Positions 53,538-63,050 of a stretch of 64,000 nucleotides of DNA are shown in pieces. The translations under genes were made by a program, and so were the position numbers. The DNA comes from an uncultured bacterium (GTDB lineage Bacteria > Verrucomicrobiota > Lentisphaeria > Victivallales > UBA1829): assembly GCA_949292215.1 (NCBI GenBank), contig CASEYW010000193.1, forward strand, positions 1 to 64,000, written 5' to 3'. Every line of letters begins with the position of its first letter. Positions within the stretch are counted from its first letter, which is position 1. Under the pieces are notes generated by a model. It had not been told where the DNA came from. It worked only from the letters and a program-made list of their open reading frames with translations, and made no database searches.

Positions 53538-56210
53538 TCAGTTCTTTTTCGAATCCAGCTTCCGTAGGCCGGCTTCAGGAAGCACGACGCGGAATCCGAG
53601 ATAGATGTATCCCCCGTATCCCGGCGAGTTGAATTCCCGGTCTTTAGTCCGCTGGCTCATCCCGTAGTATCCCCATGAACCGCCGCGAATCGAACGATAG
53701 GGAGAGGGACGCTCATCCAGGGGATCAACCGTTTCGGACGGATATTCCAGGTGATAGGTGTCACTGCACCATTCAGCGACATTGCCCGCCATATCCATGA
53801 TGCCGTCGCGCGAGGCTCCGGCGGGGAAAGAGCCGACCACAGTCACTCCGCCGCCCGGCCATGCACGGAGAACCGACGACTGGTTCATGGCGTCAAATGA
53901 AACATTCCCGTGTTTCGCCTCCATTTTCGTGTTGCCCCACGGATAAAGACGGTTTTCTCCGCGTCCGGACGCTGCATATTCCCATTCCGCTTCAGTCGGC
54001 AGACGGAATCCATCCGCGGCACGATCAATCTTCCATGTGCGTTCGTCATACGCGGGCTTCAATCCATGTTTCCGTGAGAGGAAGTTGCAGTAGCGTGCGG
54101 CATCCATCCAGGAAACGTAGATGACGGGTTCGTTGTCGCGCCATGAGAAGGAACTCCGGTACTCGCGGTGCTCGGGCATGAATTCTTCGAATTCCCGGTT
54201 GGTCACCTCATATTTTCCGATGGCAAACGGAGAAAGCTTCACACGGCGGGCAGGAAACTCATCCGCTTCGGATGCAGGAGTCTGCGCAGACGAAAAGAGT
54301 TTCTCAAACCAGGAGTGCCCGTCTTCCAGCGGTTCGGCGGAACCGCCCATCCGGAATTCACCGCCGGGAAGACGGACCAGTTCCGGAAGCGTTTTCTTCC
54401 CGGGAACCGAAGTAAAGACGTGATTGCGGACCAGTTCAATCTTCACCAGGGTGGCATCCCCGAAATCCTCAAAATCACGACCGAGCTTTTTCTGTCCCTC
54501 GTTCGCGGGGAAATCTTTCTTCACGGTCAGGGACTTCACAGTATCGTTGATCGTCCAGAGGAATGAGGTGGTTTTCAGTTCTCCGCCGGTCGGGGGAAGA
54601 TAGAGCGGGAAATAATACGCCTGAGCAGGAGAGCCCTTGTCTGCAACAGGCTTCTCATCGGCATAGAGTGTGAGGCGCGCCTCTTCATCGCCGGAGTTGG
54701 AATATGTCACACGGACCGCGAAGGACCCGGGTTTGAACTCTTTCAAATCCCATGTGGCGGATGCACCTGGCTTCAAGGTCAGAGCATCGCCGCTGCGTTC
54801 CGCGCCGGAACACGTTGCGGAACTTGCGGAAAAACTCTTTTCAACAGGCCCGGCAACTGCACCGGACGTCCAGGTGCGACCATGATGATGCGCCCCGAAC
54901 TGACTGTTTGTCTCGGTCTCGGAGGCGATGATCTGCTTGCGTCCGGCGAAGTCGATAACAGGCTTCCCGCGGCGTGTAATTATAACTTCCGGCGTCGTAC
55001 CGGGGACCATCGGAGCTTCAAACAGGGAAATGCCTTTGGCAAGGCGGCCTTTGAAGACGCGGTCTCCCTGACGAACCGTGATATCGGCGTCATCGGTCAT
55101 GAATCCGGTCACATAGACGGCATCCTGCAGATCGTCATGAATCTGTTCGAGGGGACGGGCCGGAGGCATCCGGGCATCCATCCACTTTTTCGTTGCCGGA
55201 TCGTACAGTTTCTGGGCGTTGCGGGAACGATGGCGATAGGCCAGATACGCTTTGTCCTGACGGATTTCCGGATAGACCCCATGCTTATAGGCATTGGCAT
55301 AATAGGAGGTCACATCAAGATAGCTTTCATCGTGATCGAACATAACCTTGGAACTGGCGACCTTGTCCCAGCCCCAGCGGTTCGGCATGAGATTCGAGTC
55401 CTCCTGATAGTCGTTCCAGGTGACGAGTTCCACCAGTTCGGGATTGTCGTTGACAATTCCCTGCCACATCATCGCATAGCCGTATGCGCCGCGATAGTCG
55501 CGGACATTCGAACTGTTGTACGCCGGACACGCTCCCGCCATGTGGATCTTCCCTGCCTGTTTCGACGCAAACGTGCGCTCCGCGTTCGAAATGATCAGAT
55601 CGCGGGTGGTGCCGTCGCAGAGAAACGTGAAGATTCCGTCAAGCACCGTACCCGGCTGGTACAGGTGGCGCAGGATCACATCAGACGACGCAAGCATGGA
55701 GTGCCGTTTGACATTCATTGAGGGAACCAAAGTGAAATCGAATCCCTCCTGTTTGAGCTGAGGAACGAATTCCGCGTAAACATCGATGTTGCCGCCCCAG
55801 CCGGAAAGCAGAGGCTTGCCGTTGTAGACGAAGTGATTCGGATGCCTGTAATACCGCTTCGCCATGTTTTTGAAGTTCTCCTTGATCCAGGCATCGCGGT
55901 TGCCATCCGGAGACATGAAGATTTTGAATCCGGTACCAAGACGTTTCGCCGCTTCGAACATGCGGTCGGCATTTCCCACATAGCGGGAATCCAGAAGGGA
56001 GCCGTCCTTTTTCGTTTTCTGCCATTCGCCGCAGTTCAGGGCGAAGCCGTCGATTCCGTACTGCTGCGCGAGCTTGATCTCTCTCTCATACCCGCCGACG
56101 GAATTGCCGAAGCAGGTCATATAATGTGCGAAAACCGTTTTGGGTTCTGCGCAGAGCGAGAGTGCCGCTGCGGAAAGTGTCACGGCGAATGTTGTGGTCA
56201 GATGGTTCAT
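53538..56210 (-). CDS. Secreted GH71-like hydrolase fused to a SUMF1 domain
   Basis: An 890-residue exported protein (signal peptide about 1-21). Residues 25-350 fit GH71/99-like alpha-1,3-glucanases: KTVFAHYMTCFGN, YGIDGFALNCGEW and WNDYQEDSNL. Residues about 440-600 form a beta-rich linker module. Residues about 612-880 are a SUMF1/FGE-sulfatase domain: RLPGGEFRMGG, YEVTNREFEEF, LPTEAEWEYAASG, DMAGNVAEWCSD, RGGSWGYYG. The catalytic cysteines of true formylglycine-generating enzymes near RGGSW are absent, so a binding role is likelier. Its ATG overlaps the stop of the upstream GH71 gene. Confidence 0.85.
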   Translation of the reverse strand: MNHLTTTFAVTLSAAALSLCAEPKTVFAHYMTCFGNSVGGYEREIKLAQQYGIDGFALNCGEWQKTKKDGSLLDSRYVGNADRMFEAAKRLGTGFKIFMSPDGNRDAWIKENFKNMAKRYYRHPNHFVYNGKPLLSGWGGNIDVYAEFVPQLKQEGFDFTLVPSMNVKRHSMLASSDVILRHLYQPGTVLDGIFTFLCDGTTRDLIISNAERTFASKQAGKIHMAGACPAYNSSNVRDYRGAYGYAMMWQGIVNDNPELVELVTWNDYQEDSNLMPNRWGWDKVASSKVMFDHDESYLDVTSYYANAYKHGVYPEIRQDKAYLAYRHRSRNAQKLYDPATKKWMDARMPPARPLEQIHDDLQDAVYVTGFMTDDADITVRQGDRVFKGRLAKGISLFEAPMVPGTTPEVIITRRGKPVIDFAGRKQIIASETETNSQFGAHHHGRTWTSGAVAGPVEKSFSASSATCSGAERSGDALTLKPGASATWDLKEFKPGSFAVRVTYSNSGDEEARLTLYADEKPVADKGSPAQAYYFPLYLPPTGGELKTTSFLWTINDTVKSLTVKKDFPANEGQKKLGRDFEDFGDATLVKIELVRNHVFTSVPGKKTLPELVRLPGGEFRMGGSAEPLEDGHSWFEKLFSSAQTPASEADEFPARRVKLSPFAIGKYEVTNREFEEFMPEHREYRSSFSWRDNEPVIYVSWMDAARYCNFLSRKHGLKPAYDERTWKIDRAADGFRLPTEAEWEYAASGRGENRLYPWGNTKMEAKHGNVSFDAMNQSSVLRAWPGGGVTVVGSFPAGASRDGIMDMAGNVAEWCSDTYHLEYPSETVDPLDERPSPYRSIRGGSWGYYGMSQRTKDREFNSPGYGGYIYLGFRVVLPEAGLRKLDSKKN

Positions 56211-58432
56211 TTCTGCTCCAGTTTGTTGAGTTTGATGTTCAGATTCCGGAACTTTACTTCGGCTCCGTTTTCCGAGCAGTTCCCGATAAAGTAGAGGCAG
56301 TCGCCCTTCCGGACCGGGATCGAATCGAATTTGAGGTTGAACGCCTCCTTCTGTTCCTTTCTTCCGATCTTCTTTTCGTAGAGGACGCTGCCGTTTTTCA
56401 TGACTGAAAAGGTGGAATTGACGGGTCCGGCTGTAAACTCGCCCTGCGCGGTCAGTGCGACCTCTCCATCAACAGGACTCTTCCAGCTGAGAATCTGCAT
56501 GGCCTGCTTCCGCGGAACGATCTTCAGCGTGAAGGAGCCATCCTTGTTTTTCTCCCTCGCAATCCAGCCGTGAATGTAGCGGTACGGAGGCGCGTGATGC
56601 GGAGAGAGATGGACCATCAGACCGGCGTAAAAGACGTTGGGGCCGCTGAAGGGATCGCGCTCGTATTTGCCGTCTGGCACGATCTTGCCGACATCGCCGT
56701 GTTTGTACATATAATACCAGACAGGCCGTCCGGTTGTATCCAGATCCGGATTCCAGCTGAGTCCCGATTTGTGAATCTCATCCATGTTCCAGACATATCC
56801 GGCGGCATATGTCGGCTGTTTTGCCAGAGGATTCGTCTGATCCTTCCATTCCTGAAGATTGGATTTGCCGTCCTGATCGGGATCCGCGGCGGGATCGGCT
56901 CCCGAGGCGGTTTCCATGAACGGGAACTTGCCGAACCAGTACATTTCGAACCAGTTGGGGAGACCGTCACCGTCAACATCGCCGTATTCGCTGTAATAGA
57001 GGGGCTTGTCGTTCGGGAAATCGGCTTTCCACTCCTCGTCGTAATTGCTGGAGAAGCAGGCGAGCGTGTTGTTTTCACGGAACGGACGATCGGTAATCTC
57101 TTCCTGCGTGGTCACGCTGGCGGCGGTACTGCCGAACAATCCGCGTTTGACCTTTGCGGAAATCTTTCCGGGCTTCATCGGGAACTGCTTGACAAACAAT
57201 CCGGCGGGCGCCTCATAGGAGCCATAATTCTCAACATCAACCTTACCGGGCGCAGTCAGAATCGTGACGATCTCGACGCATCCCTCCGCCGTACGGCGTT
57301 CCCGGAACGGATAGGTCACGGAACCGGGCATGTTCTTGCGGAAGATCACATGGATCACGTCCTTGTCCACTTTCGGTTCGCGTCCCTGTTTCCACCAGTC
57401 GATGAGATAACGGTTGAGATTGAGTATCGTGTAATTGGTCTCATATCCGGGAGCCAGCGAAGTTTCCTCTCCATAGTCATTCCAAGTGACGAACTGAATC
57501 AGAGTCGAACCGGTTTTGCGTGCCTGTTCCCAGTTTTTACGGAGAATATCGGTCCCCTTTCCCGCAAGCAGACTGCCCGCCTTGTTGTTGTACTGGAACC
57601 ACATCGGCATGGACCATTCCGCACCGCCCTTTTTGATTGCAGAGATCAGTTTGTCATCAAACCGCCACTCTCCGCCCCCGAGAAAACCGCCGACCGCATC
57701 GTAGTGCGAGCCAAACCATTCAGCCTTTTCAGGAGTCTTTTTATCATTGTCAAAATCGTAATGGAAATAAAGTTTCTGTCCGACAGCCTGTTCGATTTTT
57801 GCGTAGGCGTCGCGGATCTTCCGCCATTTTTCGGGTCCTTCGGGCATCTTCTTCATCTCTGCGGTATTGAAGATTCCAGCGGAGGAGTATCCGAAAATCA
57901 GGGGTTTTCCGTTCCGGCGCGCCAGATTCGGGCTCTTGCCATGTTTTTCCAGAAGCTGTTTGATGGATTTGATGTATTCCTCAATCTGATTGCCCGGCTC
58001 CTTCGGATTGCGCGGGTGACAGGAAGGGTCCATACAGATTGTCAGGTAGAATGGAACCTTCATTTTTTCCGCAGCGGCAAAAAGGCGGTCAAGAGTCTGT
58101 TTTGCACCGTCGCCTCCTGCCCATGCGTCAATGGCGAAACCATCAAGACCGCCCCGGATGGCGCGTTTGATTTCCAATTCGGCGCTCTCCTCCGGAGTCA
58201 GCCTCCGGTTTTGCGGAATCAGGGGGAAATTGACGATTCTTCCGCCGACGGCATTCACCAGATTCCGGCTGTCATGCCGAACCTTGTGCGCTTCGCCGAG
58301 CGAATGGTGAATCGCACTTGTCCCGGCGGGCCAGCATGCCATGTAGTGCGCATAGATCTGCCGCCCTTCCGCAGCGGAAAGAGACAATGCCGCGGCAGAG
58401 ATCAGAGAAAGAGAAAAAATCATGGATTTCAT
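56207..58432 (-). CDS. Secreted GH71-like hydrolase with calcium-binding TSP3 repeats
   Basis: A 741-residue exported protein (signal peptide about 1-20, LSA/A). The GH71-like domain spans about 25-410: RQIYAHYMACWPAG, GGLDGFAIDAWAG, TLIQFVTWNDYGEE. Around 485-530 two thrombospondin type 3-like calcium repeats appear (DVDGDGLPNWFE, DPDQDGKSNLQEW). The last 130 residues look like a beta-sandwich. It starts 4 nt after the LamG gene stop region and overlaps the next gene by ATGA. Likely cleaves alpha-1,3-glucan or related glycans outside the cell. Confidence 0.85.
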   Translation of the reverse strand: MKSMIFSLSLISAAALSLSAAEGRQIYAHYMACWPAGTSAIHHSLGEAHKVRHDSRNLVNAVGGRIVNFPLIPQNRRLTPEESAELEIKRAIRGGLDGFAIDAWAGGDGAKQTLDRLFAAAEKMKVPFYLTICMDPSCHPRNPKEPGNQIEEYIKSIKQLLEKHGKSPNLARRNGKPLIFGYSSAGIFNTAEMKKMPEGPEKWRKIRDAYAKIEQAVGQKLYFHYDFDNDKKTPEKAEWFGSHYDAVGGFLGGGEWRFDDKLISAIKKGGAEWSMPMWFQYNNKAGSLLAGKGTDILRKNWEQARKTGSTLIQFVTWNDYGEETSLAPGYETNYTILNLNRYLIDWWKQGREPKVDKDVIHVIFRKNMPGSVTYPFRERRTAEGCVEIVTILTAPGKVDVENYGSYEAPAGLFVKQFPMKPGKISAKVKRGLFGSTAASVTTQEEITDRPFRENNTLACFSSNYDEEWKADFPNDKPLYYSEYGDVDGDGLPNWFEMYWFGKFPFMETASGADPAADPDQDGKSNLQEWKDQTNPLAKQPTYAAGYVWNMDEIHKSGLSWNPDLDTTGRPVWYYMYKHGDVGKIVPDGKYERDPFSGPNVFYAGLMVHLSPHHAPPYRYIHGWIAREKNKDGSFTLKIVPRKQAMQILSWKSPVDGEVALTAQGEFTAGPVNSTFSVMKNGSVLYEKKIGRKEQKEAFNLKFDSIPVRKGDCLYFIGNCSENGAEVKFRNLNIKLNKLEQK

Positions 58433-58435
58433 CGG

Positions 58436-59191
58436 TTATTTTCCTTTCGTTTTCCCTTCTGAGAAGAGTTTTGCCACGGCTTCCGGAGTCAGCGCCTCGT
58501 TGTAAAGACGAACATCCCAGAGAGCGGAACAGACCGGCTGATACTGTCCCGGAACCCCCGCTCCGATCCGGAGATCATCCACTCCGGCGACAGGAGAATT
58601 CTTTCCGATGTAGGAAGTCGAAAGGAGCTTGCAGGACTTCCCGTTGATATAAATTTTCAGTCCCTCCTGATTGCCCGGTTCATATACCACGGCGACATGG
58701 GTCCACTGATTCTTCGGAGTTGTCTCGACGGAATTGCGGTGTCCATAGGCGGTGGAACGGAAACGAATGGCTCCATCCGGAAGAACGGAAAGCACCCATC
58801 CGGCCTTGCCGTTCCCGCTGAAATTGCCGATAATGCCGCCCTCCTTGTCATTCGCCCGCTTGATCCACAGGGAAATCGAAAGTTTCTCTCCGGGTTTGGA
58901 GAAGCTGACCTTGTCACGACTTCCGGGAACAAGCAGCATCGCCGCCCGGTTTCCTCCGGATTGGAAGGTGAACTCGGCGGCATTCCCGCTTCCGGAGGGG
59001 GTGTCCTGAATGAATTTCACGGTCTGCCCGTCGATCTTCTTCAGCTCAGCGGTAACGTTCTGTGTACCGGAGCTTTTCAGGCGTGCGGCATCATCGGCGC
59101 CATCGAACTTGAACTGGTAGAGCATCTCCGCCTGTGCCGTCGAAACGGCCAGACAGCCTGTCAGAAGCATTGCTGTAAAAATGTGTTTCAT
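58436..59191 (-). CDS. Secreted LamG-domain (concanavalin-like) protein
   Basis: A 251-residue exported protein: signal peptide about 1-21 (STAQA/E), then one LamG/concanavalin-A-like jelly roll (LSISLWIKRAND, WTHVAVVYEPGN, LKIYINGK, ALWDVRLYNEALTPEAVAKLF). This is a carbohydrate-binding or adhesion fold rather than an enzyme here. AAAGGAG precedes the ATG by about 6 nt. It is 4 nt upstream of the GH71/TSP3 gene and 52 nt after the pseudopilin. Confidence 0.87.
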   Translation of the reverse strand: MKHIFTAMLLTGCLAVSTAQAEMLYQFKFDGADDAARLKSSGTQNVTAELKKIDGQTVKFIQDTPSGSGNAAEFTFQSGGNRAAMLLVPGSRDKVSFSKPGEKLSISLWIKRANDKEGGIIGNFSGNGKAGWVLSVLPDGAIRFRSTAYGHRNSVETTPKNQWTHVAVVYEPGNQEGLKIYINGKSCKLLSTSYIGKNSPVAGVDDLRIGAGVPGQYQPVCSALWDVRLYNEALTPEAVAKLFSEGKTKGK

Positions 59192-59243
59192 CGTTTCTCC
59201 TTTTTCAATATTGATTTTTTATGATTCCGTTTTATCTGCCGGA

Positions 59244-59960
59244 TTATTTTGTTTTCGGTTTGAAAAACTGGAGAGGAAGAACCAGGAATTGCGCCCGGGT
59301 TACAGTCCCGGTGTGTCCGTCCAGATAGGCGACGACGGCTTTCCCCGTTCCAACGACAACCGTCTCTGCACCGGTTCCCGTTTCCGCAACATCCGTTCCA
59401 TGCCAGAACCCGAATTCATTCGGCTCTCCGGAAGTCGGGCCATCCGGCGTACTGAATCCATACGTGCCGTCGGTCCCGCCCCACTGACAACCGCCGCGCG
59501 TATCGGAAATCTGCGGCCGCAGGGAATGACTCGTAATCTGATTCAGCTTATATACAATCTTTGTTCCATATTCCCTGGAAAATCGATAATTCAACCCGGT
59601 AGTCGGCCCAACATTTCCGTTGTTTGTATAACTGCCGAGATTGCGTTCCTTCATGCTGCAAAGAGAAAGACGGTTCAATTCGTTTTGTGTTTTCACATAC
59701 CCCAATCTCAGAAATGCAATCTGCATGGAACCAATCACAACATGTTCCGCCCCCGCTACAATGTCATCATTATCCGAGGAATAGAGCATCGCAACCTGAG
59801 AGAGCTGTTTTTTCCGGCTGACACAGTCCGCTTCCTTTGCTTTCAGCCTGGCATTGTTCAACGCCGGCAGGAGAATTCCCGCCAGGATGGCAATGATGGC
59901 AATGACCACAAGGAGCTCTATCAGTGTGAAATTCCGACAAACTTCATCCCTCTTTTTCAT
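59244..59960 (-). CDS. Type II secretion-like pseudopilin
   Basis: A 238-residue pseudopilin. After the leader MKKRDEVCRN comes FTLIELLVVIAIIAILAGILL (E at +5, no Gly at -1), then LNNARLKAKEADCVSRKKQL. The C-terminus has the AYLDGHTG turn but lacks the usual His of H-x9-DG. An in-frame ATG nine codons upstream exists; AAGGAG 9 nt before the ATG at 59960 decides the start. It overlaps the upstream DUF5696-like gene by 17 nt. Confidence 0.9.
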   Translation of the reverse strand: MKKRDEVCRNFTLIELLVVIAIIAILAGILLPALNNARLKAKEADCVSRKKQLSQVAMLYSSDNDDIVAGAEHVVIGSMQIAFLRLGYVKTQNELNRLSLCSMKERNLGSYTNNGNVGPTTGLNYRFSREYGTKIVYKLNQITSHSLRPQISDTRGGCQWGGTDGTYGFSTPDGPTSGEPNEFGFWHGTDVAETGTGAETVVVGTGKAVVAYLDGHTGTVTRAQFLVLPLQFFKPKTK

Positions 59961-61905
59961 GAATGGCTTCTCCTTCTTTCGTTGCATTGTATTTTTTATA
60001 AAAAATTTCCGTTCCTTTGCGCGTGATTTTCAAACTGAGGGGCTCCGCCTCCTGACATGGCTCAAAACCATAGTTGACTGTGATTTCGACCCCGTTGTCG
60101 TATGTGAGTCTGACCGCTTTTTCTCCAAGAAGCTCATACTTCTCAATAAAAGCCTCATGAATTTCCGGGACAAGATCAAAATTCAAACGATACGTTTCAG
60201 CGATATCACGGATGGAATCCTCGTAGTAGTCTCCATTGCAGAGTCCGCGCATGGAGACCTCAATGGACGGACGCGCCCCCTCTGCAAACTGCTGGAGAAT
60301 TCCGGGAATCAGACCATGCTTGCGCAGTCCGTGCCCCCACTCCGTCTGATAGGTAATAATACCGTGAACCGCAAGATTGTAGAACGGTATCACTTTTCCC
60401 TCCAGCTTCCGCAGGGATTCCGGCAGATGATCCTTGAAACACCGCCAGGTGCTCTCCCCCTGCAGATGCGCTGCTTCGTCGATGAACTCCAGCGAATAGA
60501 CTGCCGGATTCTCCGTGGATGACGCCCCATACAGCATCCTGGGAAATTCAATCATGCGAAGCTGTCCGCGCGCGAACTCCTTTTCATTCGCCGGATGTTC
60601 CGGATCGGAACAGCGGAAAAGTCCGTTCGCGAGTCCATCGACATAATAGCATCCGGAAAATCCAAGCTCTTTGATGCGGAGGAACTCCCCGCCGTAACGA
60701 TTCAGAAACACCTGAGGACAAGCAATGTAAAGAAGTCCGCCCGCCCACATTCCGCCGCTCTGCGGTTCGCCCGATTCATCTCCGGACACATAGCGGTAGT
60801 CGAAGTCAGGCGAGCCCATGTACAGAGCGCAGACGCCGTCATGCGGAACGATCTGATATCCGTTGTCAAGCGCCTTCCGGATGAGACGGCGCAGTCCGGC
60901 TTCTCCGCCCGCGGCCTCGTTGACCGGAAAATGGGTCGGGTATGCCCCGTCGTGTCCGCCGAGATTCCAGCCGACCAGCGTGATGATCGCCTTACGGATT
61001 CCCGCCCGGATCAGGGCATCGATGATCTCCTCCGCCTCCGCAAATGTGGTACAGTTCACATACGGGGATTTCCCGTCTGCGACAAACGGTTTTTTCTGTC
61101 CCATGAAAATTTTCAGTCGCATCGCCTTCACCGCATACTCCAGAACGGAATTGCCTTTCATCCGTTCACGCAGCGGCGAAAGTCCGCGGTCGTTCAGCAG
61201 ATATTCCCGGTAGGCAAATGCCATGTCCGTATAGTCCGCGACTCCAGGAAGCGCATCGAAGAAAACGGCTTTCTCCTCCTGCTCCAGAAAATCACCTGGA
61301 TCGGACCGTATCCCGATGACGGCAAACTGTCGGTTCCGCCCGGGCAGAAAGTTCATTTCCGTCCGAATCCATGCACGGAAATCACCGGAATGGACAATTC
61401 CAAGCACCGCGCCCCGGCTGAACAGGGCTCCAAACGCATTGATGAGCCCGAACTTCTCCCACTCGCTCTGCTGCATGTAGACACGGTCATCGTTGGAGAT
61501 TTTCTCCTGCCTGTTGAAGGTCGTCAGCATTCCGCTGTAATTCGGCAGAAGATATGCACCGGACTCCGTCACAGGAAATTCCAGAAGCGAAGGCGCCACA
61601 CCGATCCGCATCAGACGCCATGTATTTCCGTTCGTTTCGACAATCGCACCGGCATCAATCACAATCCGGAGATGCCTGCCTTCACACGTTAGTTTCACGG
61701 GAATCAGAATTCCATGCACAGAGTCGTACAAATCCAGCGATGCCGTAGAATCGGTATGATAGTTCTGGAACACCAGCAGATCCGTCTGAACAACGGTTTT
61801 CTTCTCCGGTCTGTGATAGAGTTCCAGACAGAGCAGTTTCTCAAATTCAACGAACCGCTCGGCGAACTCCAGTCCGATCCCCCGTTCTGTAATGTGAAAC
61901 AACAT
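59944..61905 (-). CDS. DUF5696-like putative glycoside hydrolase
   Basis: A 653-residue protein without a signal peptide. Residues about 30-240 form a beta-sandwich; a TIM barrel-like core follows (about 265-560) with the strands AIITLVGWNLGGHDG, YQIVPHDG and GFSGCYYVDGLANG; such features are seen in DUF5696 proteins related to endo-alpha-N-acetylgalactosaminidases (GH101). No catalytic pair can be assigned with certainty. AAGGA lies 6 nt before the ATG. It is the first gene after the GntR regulator (61 nt away) and leads the pseudopilin/GH71 cluster. Confidence 0.65.
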   Translation of the reverse strand: MLFHITERGIGLEFAERFVEFEKLLCLELYHRPEKKTVVQTDLLVFQNYHTDSTASLDLYDSVHGILIPVKLTCEGRHLRIVIDAGAIVETNGNTWRLMRIGVAPSLLEFPVTESGAYLLPNYSGMLTTFNRQEKISNDDRVYMQQSEWEKFGLINAFGALFSRGAVLGIVHSGDFRAWIRTEMNFLPGRNRQFAVIGIRSDPGDFLEQEEKAVFFDALPGVADYTDMAFAYREYLLNDRGLSPLRERMKGNSVLEYAVKAMRLKIFMGQKKPFVADGKSPYVNCTTFAEAEEIIDALIRAGIRKAIITLVGWNLGGHDGAYPTHFPVNEAAGGEAGLRRLIRKALDNGYQIVPHDGVCALYMGSPDFDYRYVSGDESGEPQSGGMWAGGLLYIACPQVFLNRYGGEFLRIKELGFSGCYYVDGLANGLFRCSDPEHPANEKEFARGQLRMIEFPRMLYGASSTENPAVYSLEFIDEAAHLQGESTWRCFKDHLPESLRKLEGKVIPFYNLAVHGIITYQTEWGHGLRKHGLIPGILQQFAEGARPSIEVSMRGLCNGDYYEDSIRDIAETYRLNFDLVPEIHEAFIEKYELLGEKAVRLTYDNGVEITVNYGFEPCQEAEPLSLKITRKGTEIFYKKYNATKEGEAIHEKEG

Positions 61906-61966
61906 TTTCTTCCTTTTTCCGATTACGTTTAATAATTTGATTGTTCTGAATTAAGATTCCCTGTTT

Positions 61967-63010
61967 TCAGCATGTTTTTCCTTCCCGGATCACAGCCTTG
62001 ATTCTCTGGGAAATTCGTTTTTTTCCGCGGATTCTCGCTTCCAGTTCGTCGAAGGTCTCCCGGGCGAAATCGAAAGGCGCCACTTCCAGAGTTGTCAGCG
62101 GAATATGCGTCAGCGGCTCACGCCCCCGGTTCATGTGGGTGATAATGGCGAGCTCCTCCGGAACCCGGATTCCAAGCTCCATCGCGGCATACCAGACTCC
62201 GCGGAAAATACAGTCGTTGCAGATCAGAACCGCTCGCGGACGCACCCCGCGCTTCCACTCCTGCTTGAACTTGACATAGCCATAGAGCTGAAGCGGACGC
62301 ATTACATAATAACCAATGTTCTCCGGCGGCAGATTGTATTTTCCGAGATAAGTTCCGACCATCTGCTCCAGTTCCGGTTTTGTCTGTGTGTAAACGGTTT
62401 TGCTGCCCGAGTTCGCATAAATCCGGATTGTATCATACCCCTGTTTCAACAGATAATCAAGGCCCAGCGAAAGAAGCTGAAGATGATCGTGAACAACGGC
62501 ATTCGCATGAGCAATCGGACAGACATTCTCCAGATACTCCTTCGCGGCAAAACTGGAACAGAAATCAATCACGCCTCCGAGTTCTCCGGCATCAATGGCT
62601 TTCCGGAGTTCATAGAGAGCGGTATCTCCAAGACCTTCGCGAACCGTCATGAAAATTTTGGTCTTCCAACCGCGGCTCTCCGCATACTGGATCAGTTCGC
62701 TGAGATAAACGGGAAAGAATGCCAGATTGTTGTCTGCGAAAATCTCTTTTCCGAAAACAATGCCGAGAGTGTTGCTGTGATAGGACCCGCGCACGAAAGT
62801 ACCGCGCTTCGGTGCCCGGCTGATCAGCCCCTGATTCATGAGGATGCGCAGACTCTGCTGAATCGTATCGGGATTGACCCCGAACTGCTTCGAAAGTTCC
62901 GTCGTCGGGGGGAGTTTTACACCAGGCTGAAGGCGCCCTTCCCGGATCTCCGTCTCAAAATAGGTCGCAATCTGCTGATACAATGTGTCGTTTCGTTTCA
63001 GGGCAATCAT
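61967..63010 (-). CDS. GntR-type DNA-binding, LacI-type ligand-binding regulator
   Basis: A 347-residue regulator. Residues 1-75 are a GntR winged helix (EIREGRLQPGVKLPPTTELSKQF, NPDTIQQSLRILMNQGL, APKRGTFVRG); from about 85 a periplasmic-binding-protein-like domain follows with LGIVFGKEIFADNN and AVLICNDCIFRGVWYAA. It sits upstream of the DUF5696/pseudopilin/GH71 cluster on the same strand and has a near-consensus promoter bearing ATTATAC repeats, the likely operator. It probably represses the cluster until an oligosaccharide binds. Confidence 0.88.
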   Translation of the reverse strand: MIALKRNDTLYQQIATYFETEIREGRLQPGVKLPPTTELSKQFGVNPDTIQQSLRILMNQGLISRAPKRGTFVRGSYHSNTLGIVFGKEIFADNNLAFFPVYLSELIQYAESRGWKTKIFMTVREGLGDTALYELRKAIDAGELGGVIDFCSSFAAKEYLENVCPIAHANAVVHDHLQLLSLGLDYLLKQGYDTIRIYANSGSKTVYTQTKPELEQMVGTYLGKYNLPPENIGYYVMRPLQLYGYVKFKQEWKRGVRPRAVLICNDCIFRGVWYAAMELGIRVPEELAIITHMNRGREPLTHIPLTTLEVAPFDFARETFDELEARIRGKKRISQRIKAVIREGKTC

Positions 63011-63014
63011 TTTA

Positions 63015-63050
63015 ATTATACCGTATTATACTGCTTTCCTACATTATACC
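63015..63050. promoter_or_regulatory. ATTATAC repeats, candidate GntR operator
   Basis: Three copies of ATTATAC start at 63015, 63025 and 63043; the middle one is part of a 9-bp palindrome GTATTATAC (63023-63031). They cover the -10 box and the leader of the regulator gene. Confidence 0.55.

Noticed and set aside
53538..54380. Active formylglycine-generating enzyme for sulfatases
   Set aside because: The two active-site cysteines are missing and no sulfatase gene lies in the window.
56570..58462. 630-codon plus-strand open frame opposite the GH71/TSP3 gene
   Set aside because: Antisense shadow; signal peptide, domains and coupling all support the minus strand.
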